Origin: JALYNX01 sp044867525
GTDB taxonomy: Bacteria > Actinomycetota > Acidimicrobiia > Spongiisociales > ZC4RG35
NCBI GenBank assembly: GCA_044867525.1
Contig: JBIOVB010000003.1
Span: 1-37,396 of the forward strand
DNA length: 37,396 bases
Direction: 5' to 3'
Part shown: piece by piece, positions 24,979 through 32,761 of the stretch
Numbering within the stretch: position 1 is the first letter of the stretch
Layout: each line of letters begins with the position of its first letter
Notes under the pieces: model-generated
The model's input: only the letters and a program-made list of their open reading frames with translations
The model's database searches: none
Told to the model about the DNA's origin: nothing
Position numbers and translations under genes: made by a program

Positions 24979-25908
24979 TCATCCCAGGGCCATTGAATCG
25001 ATGAACCGCTGCATCCGATCACGGGTGATGAATCGCACCCGGGACTCGGACATCTCGACGTCATAGATCATGAAAGGCCCGTATTTGTCGGTGATCAACA
25101 TGCCGCGGGCGGCCCCGGCAGTCCCAAACTCCGCCATGAACTTACGCACCAACTTCTCGTCCAATTCGGGGTGGGTGCCCGGGGAATGGGGCTCGCCACG
25201 GATGAAGGTCTTCACGTTGTCCTTGATCGCCACATAGGTGCCATCCTCCTGTGGCGTCACCAGGTACCCGAACATCTCGAGCAGGGAGAGAATGATCTCA
25301 GGGCCGGTGGCGGTCGCCGGGTCGACCCCGCTCGCGCGCAGCCCCCTATCCAATCCGGCCGGAATCCTCAGCTCCGCCCCGATCGGCCCCAGGTCGTCAC
25401 CTGGAACTTCGACCCGGGTCTCGTATTGGGCGGTGTGGTCGGTCTCGAACTGACCGGCGAACGGATCCCGTGCGATATGAGTCAGGTTGAGCATGTCCGC
25501 CTGCATCGGTGGGGGAAGCTCCCCTGGGGCCGGCAGCCGCGCACGACCTATCTCTCGCACGCTCTCCCGACCCGCGAACACGACGATGTCGGTCACGTCT
25601 GTGATCGGAAGAACGTGCCGCTTCTCCCGCACCACCTCTATTGCCTCGTCGACCAGCAGGTCGTTGAGGACGGGGTCGTTCTCGTCGGGAAGGGGCACGT
25701 TGAAGGTCACCCTCGCCTCCGAACCCTGGACATGAAACTCCGAGACCTCGGCATGCCGGGTCGCTATGTCCTCGACCGGTTGATCTCGCCGGAGCCAGGA
25801 CGTGTCCTCGAGGTCGACCGCAGCTGCCCGCTTTCGCTGCCTGCGCAGGCTGAAGATGACCACCGCCAACGCAACCAGGACGATCAGAACTACGCCGACT
25901 TCCTGCAC
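24979..25908 (-). CDS. Unknown membrane-anchored protein with possible Mrr-like C-terminus
   Basis: The 309-residue protein has one N-terminal transmembrane helix (VVLIVLVALAVVIFSL) and a basic stop-transfer (RRQRKRAAA). A large cytoplasmic part follows. The last 60 residues, ELDEKLVRKFMAEFGTAGAA then RGMLITDKYGPF and RVRFITRDRMQRFIDSM, have the rhythm of the end of an Mrr/restriction-endonuclease-like fold (gaxxGxlITxxxF ... I-xLIdxxxLxxLi). The catalytic D...ExK/QxK residues are not evident. It starts with GTG at 25908 with GAGAGG upstream. It lies between the ClC gene and tatA on the same strand. I do not recognise its family; a non-catalytic relative is a weak suggestion. Confidence 0.7.
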   Translation of the reverse strand: MQEVGVVLIVLVALAVVIFSLRRQRKRAAAVDLEDTSWLRRDQPVEDIATRHAEVSEFHVQGSEARVTFNVPLPDENDPVLNDLLVDEAIEVVREKRHVLPITDVTDIVVFAGRESVREIGRARLPAPGELPPPMQADMLNLTHIARDPFAGQFETDHTAQYETRVEVPGDDLGPIGAELRIPAGLDRGLRASGVDPATATGPEIILSLLEMFGYLVTPQEDGTYVAIKDNVKTFIRGEPHSPGTHPELDEKLVRKFMAEFGTAGAARGMLITDKYGPFMIYDVEMSESRVRFITRDRMQRFIDSMALG

Positions 25909-25962
25909 GTCATGCCTCTCTCTTGACCACTCGAAAGCCTAATTTCAACATGAAGGGCTGCG

Positions 25963-28047
25963 TCAACCTTCGCCGGAATCCTCCAGATCCCGGTGACGGC
26001 CCTCGGCCTCGATCTCGGCAAGGTAGATCTCAGCGGTGGCCTCCATCGCCCCGGCGTTGAGGCGTTCGATCATCTTCGACTTCGAGGTCGCGGTGCCGAA
26101 CGCGGTGACCACATCGCCACTGAGCAGGACGGTCTCTCCAGCGGGAACAATCACCGCGCGATCCCTTCTCACCGACACCAGGGTGGACTCTTCTGGCCAC
26201 GAGACCTCACGAATTGCCCGGCCATCCGCGATCGAGCCCGGGGGCACCCGGAAGTCGTAATAGCCCGCCCCGGGGTCGGTCCGCTGCGCAAGGCGAGCCC
26301 GATGAAGCTCGACGTCGGTGGTCGCCGTGAGTGCCTCGTGATAGGCGCGCACCGCATCCTCACGTCTGAAGAGGCCCTCCAGCCGTTGCGGGTCCTCTTC
26401 GGCGACGACCGGGAGCCGACCGACGCCGAGGGCCGCCATCCGTTCCAGGGCGCGGGAGACGGGGGTCGATGGGGTCACTGTGGCCGGGCGAGAGGTCATC
26501 GCGTCGGCCACGCGTCCCCCGTCGACCGCGGCACCAAACCGAACTATGTCCGACATGGTGATCAGCCCGACGAGCCGATCGCCGTCCACGACCGGTGCCC
26601 CATGAGAGTGGTGCTCGTTCAGTCGGGCTTCCACATTGGTGAGGAGGTCATCCGGTGCAGCGACCACGGGAGGATCTGTCATCACCGCCCTCACGTCGAT
26701 GGTGTCCATGATGTCGACCTCTCCGGTCTGTCGGACGCTCACCCCCATCCGCTTCAAGGCCATTGAGTACACCGAGTCGGGGGCGAGGCGCTCGGCGAGG
26801 AAGGTGGCGAGGGTGGCGGTGAGCATCAGGGGGAGGATCAGCTGATAGTCCCGGGCCCCGGTGACCTCGAAGACAATGAGGATCGCAGTGAGGGGTGCCC
26901 GGCCCACCACCGCGAACATCGCAGCCATCCCCACCACGGCGAACGCGCCCGGCTCGATATCGGAGAAGCCCCAGAGAGGTGCAACCAATGTCGCGAACCC
27001 CGTCCCCACTGCCGCCCCCATGAACAACGACGGCATGAAAGCGCCGCCGGACGCGCCCGAGGACAGGGTCAACGCGGTGGCCACCGCCTTGATCAGCGCC
27101 AGGCCGATCAGTACCCACCACAGCTCGGAGACCTCTCCCTGGAGCAACTCGTTGGTGACGGCCTGCCCAGTTCCGAAGACTGCGGGCTCGATGAAGATCA
27201 AACCCGCCACCAGCAGGCCTGCGATCACGGGCCGCAGCAAGCCCATTGGGCGCTCCCAGGCCCGGGCATAACGATCCAGCACGCCAACCAGCCTGAGGAA
27301 CAGGAGCCCGACCGCCACCACAGCGAGCGCCATCCCGGCATACAACACGAGGTCCGACGGATGGTTGAGCTGGTATGCCCCGGTCTGGATTGCCAGCTCT
27401 TGGCCGACAAGGGTCTGGGTGGTGATGGCCGCGGTGACCGAGGCGATGACGATCGCCGACATGTGCCGGGCGGCAAACGACGACAGAATCACCTCGAGGG
27501 CAAACAGCATCCCTGCGATCGGCGCGTTGAAGGCGGCACCGATCCCGGCTCCGGCTCCAGCGGCGACAAGCGAGCGGACCTGATCCTCGCCCAGATGGAA
27601 TCGCCTCGAGATCACAGAGCCGATAGCCCCGCCGACATGCACGATCGGGCCCTCCCGCCCTGCCGAGCCGCCGAATCCAACAGTTGACACGGTGGCAAGG
27701 ATCTTCAGGGGAACCACGCGGGCACGCATCTTCCCGCCTTGGACCTCGAGAGAGGCCACGGTCTGAGGCACACCATCACCTGCCACCTCAGGAGCAAGTC
27801 TCTTCGCTATCAGCCAAGCGATGAAGAAACCTGTTGGGACGGTGAAGAAGATCCATGCCCGCCCTTGCTCGAGGGCCAGCGGAATGAGGAACCTCTCCAG
27901 CCAATCGAGGCTGAAGATCAGCGCAGCCGCGCCCAAGCCCACACCCACCCCGACGAGGGCGGCAAGCGCCAGGAATCCACCCATCTGGCGCTCAGCAAGC
28001 ACGCCGATCGCGGGCAGCTTGCGGATGCTCTCCAAAGGTCGGGTCAC
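25963..28047 (-). CDS. ClC chloride channel/transporter with CBS pair and TrkA_C domain
   Basis: The 694-residue protein combines a ClC membrane domain, two CBS domains and a C-terminal TrkA_C-like domain. GSAGREGPIVHVGGAIGS holds the gating glutamate, and SGASGGAFMPSLFMGAAVG is the GxFxP helix. The first selectivity segment is AGDGVP instead of GSGIP. The CBS pair is at about 485-610, beginning DVRAVMTDPPVVAAPDDL. The TrkA_C part is DFRVPPGSIADGRAIREVSW then VPAGETVLLSGDVVTAFGT. I chose GTG 28047 because the longer frame is compositionally odd and overlaps the divergent gene. The CBS and TrkA_C parts suggest gating by adenine nucleotides. Whether it is a channel or an H+/anion exchanger is unclear. 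Confidence 0.9.
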   Translation of the reverse strand: MTRPLESIRKLPAIGVLAERQMGGFLALAALVGVGVGLGAAALIFSLDWLERFLIPLALEQGRAWIFFTVPTGFFIAWLIAKRLAPEVAGDGVPQTVASLEVQGGKMRARVVPLKILATVSTVGFGGSAGREGPIVHVGGAIGSVISRRFHLGEDQVRSLVAAGAGAGIGAAFNAPIAGMLFALEVILSSFAARHMSAIVIASVTAAITTQTLVGQELAIQTGAYQLNHPSDLVLYAGMALAVVAVGLLFLRLVGVLDRYARAWERPMGLLRPVIAGLLVAGLIFIEPAVFGTGQAVTNELLQGEVSELWWVLIGLALIKAVATALTLSSGASGGAFMPSLFMGAAVGTGFATLVAPLWGFSDIEPGAFAVVGMAAMFAVVGRAPLTAILIVFEVTGARDYQLILPLMLTATLATFLAERLAPDSVYSMALKRMGVSVRQTGEVDIMDTIDVRAVMTDPPVVAAPDDLLTNVEARLNEHHSHGAPVVDGDRLVGLITMSDIVRFGAAVDGGRVADAMTSRPATVTPSTPVSRALERMAALGVGRLPVVAEEDPQRLEGLFRREDAVRAYHEALTATTDVELHRARLAQRTDPGAGYYDFRVPPGSIADGRAIREVSWPEESTLVSVRRDRAVIVPAGETVLLSGDVVTAFGTATSKSKMIERLNAGAMEATAEIYLAEIEAEGRHRDLEDSGEG

Positions 28048-28104
28048 GCGGCCAGGGTAAATGGAGAAACGTGGATCGCCGGCACCCCGTCCAGAATGTA
28101 GGTG

Positions 28105-28941
28105 ATGACATTTCGCTCTCACCTGACGAGGCCGCTGGATCCCCGGCTGCCGTCGAATGTGACGATCAGTGGGCTCACGCTGGTGGTCGCCGCCGCCGGA
28201 GGGGTGTTGGCGCTTGCCGGGGATCGCACCCTCTGGCTTCCTGTGTTGGCAGCCGGGGCCACGTTCCTCACCTGGGCGTTGGGACGTGAGCTCGACCCCG
28301 ACCATCAGACGACCGCCCTGATCGCCGCCGTCCCGGCAGCCGCGCTGGTTCTAGTCGGGCTCGAGGTCAGCATCCTGGTGACCGTCACCGTCATGATGTC
28401 GGCGCGACTGGTGGTCGCCTCCACAGGCCGACGCCCCCTGGCAACCGATCTCGCCGGCTTGGTGGTCCTCGCGGGTGCGGCTTCCTTCACGCCCCTGGGC
28501 TGGATAGCCGGATTCGGCCTGGCGATTGCCATCTACCTGGACGACCGAGTCGAGGGGACGCACTCCGGCTGGGCGGTGGCGGCAGCGATCGGGGCTGCTG
28601 TTGCGGCCTCCCTCGTGGCAAACCTCACCAATGCCCTGCCGCAGACGGTGCCCGAGGTTCGACCACTGCTGACGCTGGCGTTGGGGGCGCTGGCCCTGAT
28701 CGCAGTGAGCCGCGATCCGGTTGCCCCCTCCTCATTGGTCGACTCCCGGCGCAAGGCATTGCTGGACCCTGCACGGTTGCACGCCGGTCGGGCCCTCGTC
28801 GGACTGGTCCTGTTCGTTGGCGGGCTGCTCGACCCGACCCAGACAGTTGTGCTCGCCACCATGGGCCTCGCCCTGGGCCTGGCGCTGGGCGCCGATTCCT
28901 TGGAGCGCATCCGTCGCGGGCGCCGCCCGAGATTGGGTTGA
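28105..28941 (+). CDS. Hypothetical integral membrane protein, about eight helices
   Basis: The protein has about 278 residues and is highly hydrophobic (for example LALIAVSRDPVAP between helices). It has short loops and a basic C-terminus (LERIRRGRRPRLG). The ATG at 28105 is preceded directly by an in-frame GTG (28102). I see no family signature; the Ala/Leu/Val/Gly composition is typical of actinobacterial membrane proteins. It is divergent from the ClC gene with a 57-bp gap, and DUF2277 follows 59 bp downstream. Confidence 0.75.
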   Translation: MTFRSHLTRPLDPRLPSNVTISGLTLVVAAAGGVLALAGDRTLWLPVLAAGATFLTWALGRELDPDHQTTALIAAVPAAALVLVGLEVSILVTVTVMMSARLVVASTGRRPLATDLAGLVVLAGAASFTPLGWIAGFGLAIAIYLDDRVEGTHSGWAVAAAIGAAVAASLVANLTNALPQTVPEVRPLLTLALGALALIAVSRDPVAPSSLVDSRRKALLDPARLHAGRALVGLVLFVGGLLDPTQTVVLATMGLALGLALGADSLERIRRGRRPRLG

Positions 28942-29000
28942 GAAACGTTCACCACGAATGCTCACGTTCTCAATTTGGGGCGGGCGGTAGCGTCAGGGCC

Positions 29001-29216
29001 ATGTGCAGATCAATCAAGGTGCTCCGCGAGGGCGCCGTCCCGGCACCGAGCGAGGAGATCGAGGCAGCTGCCCTCCAATTCGTGCGCAAGATCTCGGGAT
29101 TCTCCAAGCCCGCAGCCCACAATGTCGATGCTTTCGACCACGCCGTGCACGAGATCGCAAGGGCGTCGCAGGAACTGTTGGAGACTCTTGAGATAAGGGG
29201 CGCCAAGGCGTCCTGA
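29001..29216 (+). CDS. DUF2277 family small protein
   Basis: The 71-residue protein begins MCRSIKVLREGAVPAPSEEI and continues AAALQFVRKISGFSKPAAHN, the DUF2277 hallmark, and ends in an amphipathic helix (FDHAVHEIARASQELLETL). The family is small and cytosolic; its function is unknown. I chose ATG 29001, with AGGG upstream, because the family starts at MCRSIK; an upstream frame overlaps the membrane protein's end without similarity. It converges with clpP, with six bases between stops. Confidence 0.9.
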   Translation: MCRSIKVLREGAVPAPSEEIEAAALQFVRKISGFSKPAAHNVDAFDHAVHEIARASQELLETLEIRGAKAS

Positions 29217-29222
29217 ACGCCG

Positions 29223-29828
29223 CTACAACAGGCCGGGCGGTACCGCGGAGGGGGCCATGACGTAGTCGGCCAGACCGTATTCGACGGCTTGGTCGGCGGT
29301 CAGCCAACGGTCACGGTCAATATCGCGTCTCACGGCCTCTGCCGACTGGCCGGTGTGCATCGCCAGCACCTCGATCATCTCCTCCTTCTGGCGAACGATC
29401 TCACGGGCGTGAATCTCGATGTCCGAGGCCTGGCCCTCCAGCCCTCCGCTGAGATGCGGCTGATGGATCAAGACCCGAGCGTGAGGGAGGACAAAGCGCT
29501 TCCCGGGCTCACCACTGGCCAGGAGCACGGCTGCCCCGGAGGCGGCGAGGCCGATGCAGGTGGTCATCACCTCGCTGCGGACGTGCTGAATCGTGTCGTA
29601 TATGGCCATCATCGAAGACATCTCCCCGCCCGGTGAGTTGATGTAGAGGGATATGTCTTTCTCCGGGTCTTCGCTCTCCAAGTGGATCAACTGCGCTACC
29701 ACGAGGTTGGCGACTTCGGAGTCGATGGGCCGCCCCAGGAAGACGACGCGATGGCCGAGGAGTCGGGAATAGATGTCATAGGCTCGCTCGCCTCGACTGG
29801 TCTGCTCGATCACGGTTGGTATCAGCAT
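29223..29828 (-). CDS. clpP: ATP-dependent Clp protease proteolytic subunit ClpP
   Basis: The 201-residue serine peptidase has the complete triad: Ser97 in CIGLAASGAAVLL, His122 in VLIHQPHLSGG, Asp171 in RDIDRDRWLTADQAVEYGLA. The numbering coincides with mature E. coli ClpP. YINSPGGEMSSMMAIYDTIQ and GQASDIEIHAREI are conserved. The loop HLSGGLEGQA is two residues longer than the usual HQPLGGxxGQA. No second clpP or clpX/clpC adjoins it, though actinobacteria often have paired clpP genes. The ATG at 29828 has GAGG upstream. Its promoter region is shared with the divergent SRPBCC-ArsR pair and contains inverted repeats. Confidence 0.94.
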   Translation of the reverse strand: MLIPTVIEQTSRGERAYDIYSRLLGHRVVFLGRPIDSEVANLVVAQLIHLESEDPEKDISLYINSPGGEMSSMMAIYDTIQHVRSEVMTTCIGLAASGAAVLLASGEPGKRFVLPHARVLIHQPHLSGGLEGQASDIEIHAREIVRQKEEMIEVLAMHTGQSAEAVRRDIDRDRWLTADQAVEYGLADYVMAPSAVPPGLL

Positions 29829-29842
29829 CAGGCATCCTCTGT

Positions 29843-29895
29843 GCAACTCGGCAGTTGCGCAACACCCTAACACCTACCCGCAACTGCTAGGTTGC
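29843..29895. promoter_or_regulatory. Nested inverted repeats with GCAACT/AGTTGC half-sites (candidate ArsR operator)
   Basis: The 71-bp divergent gap holds GCAACT-cggc-AGTTGC (29843-29858), GTTGCGCAAC (29854-29863) and GCAAC-tgctag-GTTGC (29880-29895). All share the GCAAC half-site. ArsR-type repressors bind such palindromes near their own operon's promoter, and the repressor gene lies downstream here. The last repeat ends four bases before the SRPBCC ATG. ClgR, the regulator of clp genes in streptomycetes, is another candidate binder. Confidence 0.5.
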
Positions 29896-29899
29896 AGAT

Positions 29900-30316
29900 A
29901 TGCACGAAGAACACTTCGAAGACCTCGCGGGCGACGTCGCAGTGGAGACAGCGATAAGCCTCCCCGTCGACCCCGACACCGTGTGGCGGCACCTCATCGA
30001 CGGTGACCTGCTCGGCGAATGGATGGGCGGGGAGGTCGATATAGATGCCCGCCCCGGCGGATCCATCGCCCTCGTCCCCGAGGTCGGGCAGAGAGTCTGG
30101 GGCACGATCGAGGAGGTCGTAGCCGGCAAGCGTCTGCAGTGGAGCTGGCGAACCGACGAAGGCATGCCGACCCAGGTGGAGATCGACCTCGAGGAGATCG
30201 AAGCCGGGACCGAGTTGGTCGTGCGAGAGACGCTCCTCCCCTGGCGGACACATGGCATCGCCCCCATGTGGCTCCCGGCTCCGGGCACGGGGGACACATT
30301 CCTAGCTGCAGCATGA
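29900..30316 (+). CDS. SRPBCC/AHSA1-like protein
   Basis: The 138-residue protein fits the START/Bet v1-like AHSA1 fold. ETAISLPVDPDTVWRHLIDG is the conserved first strand-helix and LLGEWMGGEVDIDARPGGS the W-containing turn. It continues WGTIEEVVAGKRLQWSW and EIEAGTELVVRETLLPW. The family binds hydrophobic ligands; a role with the regulator is suggested by its overlap with the ArsR gene (ATGA, four bases). Ligand and exact function are unknown. It is divergent from clpP. Confidence 0.88.
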   Translation: MHEEHFEDLAGDVAVETAISLPVDPDTVWRHLIDGDLLGEWMGGEVDIDARPGGSIALVPEVGQRVWGTIEEVVAGKRLQWSWRTDEGMPTQVEIDLEEIEAGTELVVRETLLPWRTHGIAPMWLPAPGTGDTFLAAA

Positions 30317-30621
30317 TGGATGCCCACGGAGTGTTCGCCGCCCTTGCCGACCCCACACGCCTCGAAGTCCTGAACCGACTGGCCACGGGTGGGCCATTCA
30401 CCGCGACTCAGCTGTCCTCGACCATGCCGATCAGCCGGCAGGCGGTGGCCAAGCATCTCGCCGCTCTGGGTGCTGCCGGTCTGGTGGAGAAGACGAAATC
30501 GGGCCGCGAGGTCCGCTTCTCATTCCACCCCGAGCCTTTGGATGACATAGTGAGATGGGCTGAGGACACCGGGAGCAGCTGGGACCAACGGCTGCGCCGC
30601 CTCAGCGAAACGCTGGAGTAG
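30313..30621 (+). CDS. ArsR-family winged-helix transcriptional regulator
   Basis: The 102-residue protein is a compact winged helix: GVFAALADPTRLEVLNRLAT opens helix 1, TATQLSSTMPISRQAVAKHL forms the helix-turn-helix, and GLVEKTKSGREVRFSF is the wing. The ALADPTRxxVL-type start and the lack of the ELCVCDL metal-binding motif place it in the non-metal group that commonly partners SRPBCC proteins. It probably represses its own operon by binding the repeats upstream of the SRPBCC gene. It converges with the ornithine-cyclodeaminase gene. Confidence 0.93.
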   Translation: MMDAHGVFAALADPTRLEVLNRLATGGPFTATQLSSTMPISRQAVAKHLAALGAAGLVEKTKSGREVRFSFHPEPLDDIVRWAEDTGSSWDQRLRRLSETLE

Positions 30622-30643
30622 CCGGTTCGCGGCTGAGTCGGGC

Positions 30644-30671
30644 GGGACCCTTATCCCGGAAGCAGGGTCCC
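30644..30671. terminator. Weak bidirectional hairpin between convergent genes
   Basis: GGGACCC (30644-30650) and GGGTCCC (30665-30671) can pair with a 14-nt loop at the ends of the ArsR and ornithine-cyclodeaminase genes. No U-tract is evident on either strand, and half lies inside the second gene's C-terminal codons. Confidence 0.25.
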
Positions 30672-31523
30672 GATCCCGGCATCGCCGGCATTGGCCAATG
30701 CACGATGTGCCGCCGCCACGTCCTGGGCCGCGATCCCAACGCTCTTGAAAACCGTGATGTCTTCCCCGATCGCCGGGTTGGTTCCGGCAAGGAGAGATCG
30801 GAGATCGGTGTTGGCATCCCGGCCTGCCTGTATCAGGTCCCCGGCCTCGGCTGCGGCGGCATCCAGGTCGTCGACGACGACATAGGCCCTCTCCAACACC
30901 TCGGGCGGCAACTCCGCCATCATGGGTGTGAACGCCCCCACCGCGTTGAGGTGGGTCCCCGGCCGGACCATCACCGGATCGAACAGCGGTGTCGTTGCCG
31001 GGGTCGCGGATGAGATCACGTCGGCCTGGGCGACCGCGTTGTCCGCGTAGGCCTCCACCTCACCCCGGATGAGCCCGGCCAGGGTCCGGGCCCGGACCGC
31101 CGACCGCGACCAAACCAGCACCCTTTCGATGGGTCGTACGGAGCGGACCGCCTCGACCTGGTCGAAGGCCATGGCACCGGCTCCGAGCATGGCGAGCGTC
31201 GATGCCCCCCCGGAGGCAAGCAGGCTGGTGGCGAGCCCGCACACCGCCCCGGTACGTATTGCGGTCAGCGTGGGCCCGTCGACCAAGCCCAACGGGTTCC
31301 CCTCTTCATCGAACACAACGACAAGCCCCGTGGGATTGCCGGGCACGGTCGACACCACCTTGACCGCCATGATGTCGTCGAGACGCCCCGGCATGACCAA
31401 GGAGTTTGCGACCTGGCTCCGGAGCGGAGACTCGGCCTCTCCCGAGAAGGCGTGCTCCATCGCCTCGATGGCATCGGCCATGGGCAGGGCTGCCCTGGTG
31501 TCGGCCGCATTGAGATAGCGCAT
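30651..31523 (-). CDS. Ornithine cyclodeaminase/mu-crystallin family protein
   Basis: The 290-residue protein has the family N-terminus MRYLNAADTRAALPM, MAVKVVS (Lys55), the diagnostic DGPTLTAIRTGAVCGLAT, and a dinucleotide-binding site LAMLGAGAMAFDQVEA (about 111-126). The C-terminal FKSVGIAAQDVAAAHRAL is a conserved family segment. Members include ornithine cyclodeaminase, ketimine reductase and pyrroline-2-carboxylate reductase. The short length and the oxidoreductase upstream fit imino-acid metabolism. The start overlaps the upstream gene's stop by one base (TGATG), so translation is coupled. Confidence 0.88.
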   Translation of the reverse strand: MRYLNAADTRAALPMADAIEAMEHAFSGEAESPLRSQVANSLVMPGRLDDIMAVKVVSTVPGNPTGLVVVFDEEGNPLGLVDGPTLTAIRTGAVCGLATSLLASGGASTLAMLGAGAMAFDQVEAVRSVRPIERVLVWSRSAVRARTLAGLIRGEVEAYADNAVAQADVISSATPATTPLFDPVMVRPGTHLNAVGAFTPMMAELPPEVLERAYVVVDDLDAAAAEAGDLIQAGRDANTDLRSLLAGTNPAIGEDITVFKSVGIAAQDVAAAHRALANAGDAGIGTLLPG

Positions 31524-32761
31524 CAGGCGAGCACGTTCTTGACCGCGACGTCTATCGGGTCCCGATCGACGCTGAAGAAGGTCATCGGCACGTCGGTGTC
31601 GAAAGCCATCGTCTCGCCCGTGAACGCCCGAGCCACCATCGAGCCCACCGCAGGCGCAAGCTTGAAGCCATGTCCAGAGAACCCGTTGGCAACCCAGAAC
31701 CCGTCGAGACCACTAGGACCGACCACGGGGTGCACGTCTTCGCGATTCATCGTGTAGAGACCGGCCACCCCCGACACCTGGCCTCTCGTCGCCAGAGCCG
31801 GCACGCGATGCTGGAACGCGGCCAGCTTGAGCTCGGTGAAGTCGGCATCCGGCATCCGCTTGAAATCGTCGGGGTCGTCGATGGCCTCCTCCTCGTCCTC
31901 CGGGCGAAAGGAGCCGATCAAGACCTGCTGGCCCCCGGACTGGGGCCGGAAGTAGATCCCGGTGGAATTGTCGCCTGCAACCGGTAGCGGCCCCAGGTCG
32001 GCCGGCCATGTGGTGTAGACGATCTGAGCCCGGATCGGGGAGAGAGTCCATCGCAAGTGGGCGCCCGCCAACTCGTTGAGCTGGTTGCACCACGGACCGG
32101 CCGCATTGACCACCAGGCCGGCGGAGATCTCGGAACCATCGGCGAGGCGGACTCCGGTCACCCGACCCCCCTCCTTGAGGACGCCGCTGACCTGGGAGTT
32201 GAATTCGACCTCCACGCCGCACCGCCCAGACGCCTCGATCAGGTCCTGGTTGGCTCCAACCGGGTCGGCGTGGCCGCCCTCGGTCTCAAAGAGGAACGCC
32301 TCCCCGGGAGCGCATTCGTGGCTGTCCGGATCCTCGAAGTCGAGGGGAGCTCCGCAGACGGAGAGCGCGGGGAACATCGAGGTCACCTCGTCGGGCCCGA
32401 TGGCCCTGGCCTCGACACCCTGGGAGAGGAGCATCGTGGCGTCACCCTCGACCTCAGCGCGTTGCTGACCCATCATCCAGAGGACTCCGAGCTGTTGCAG
32501 CCCGGACCTGGGCTCGGCGAGGCCGGTGAACTCCGACCAATTCCGGTACGACTGCTGGCCGTGGAAGGCGAGACGCACCACCTGGGGATTGCTGTACTTG
32601 CATCGGATCACCGAAGAGGAGGCACCGGTCGAGCCTTCTGACGGGCCGCGCCCCTTGTCGAGGGCAACCACGCCTCGAACGCCATGGCGGGCGAGCTGAT
32701 AGGCGATCGAGGAACCGATGATTCCGGCCCCGACGACCACCACCTCGGCGGTCCGGGTCAT
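31523..32761 (-). CDS. FAD-dependent amino acid oxidoreductase (DAO family)
   Basis: The 412-residue flavoprotein has the N-terminal dinucleotide site VVVVGAGIIGSSIAYQLARH and the acidic strand end VVALDKG. The middle domain has VVNAAGPWCNQLNEL, the family's FAD-contact segment. The C-terminal PVVGPSGLDGFWVANGFSGH is the sarcosine-oxidase-beta/glycine-oxidase-like signature. It oxidises secondary or primary amino acids; paired with the downstream ornithine-cyclodeaminase homologue it suggests an oxidation-then-imine-reduction route, possibly for a D-amino acid or proline derivative. This is inference from adjacency. Its ATG overlaps the stop of the NYN gene by four bases. Confidence 0.88.
   Translation of the reverse strand: MTRTAEVVVVGAGIIGSSIAYQLARHGVRGVVALDKGRGPSEGSTGASSSVIRCKYSNPQVVRLAFHGQQSYRNWSEFTGLAEPRSGLQQLGVLWMMGQQRAEVEGDATMLLSQGVEARAIGPDEVTSMFPALSVCGAPLDFEDPDSHECAPGEAFLFETEGGHADPVGANQDLIEASGRCGVEVEFNSQVSGVLKEGGRVTGVRLADGSEISAGLVVNAAGPWCNQLNELAGAHLRWTLSPIRAQIVYTTWPADLGPLPVAGDNSTGIYFRPQSGGQQVLIGSFRPEDEEEAIDDPDDFKRMPDADFTELKLAAFQHRVPALATRGQVSGVAGLYTMNREDVHPVVGPSGLDGFWVANGFSGHGFKLAPAVGSMVARAFTGETMAFDTDVPMTFFSVDRDPIDVAVKNVLA

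Noticed and set aside
25939..25966. TTGACG with a -10-like TAGGCT upstream of the unknown anchored gene
   Set aside because: Spacing is 19 bp and the -10 match is poor, so it is not listed as a promoter.
28048..28305. N-terminal extension of the ClC protein
   Set aside because: The extension is Arg/Gln/Pro-rich and covers the divergent membrane-protein gene; the ClC start at 28047 gives a normal N-terminus.
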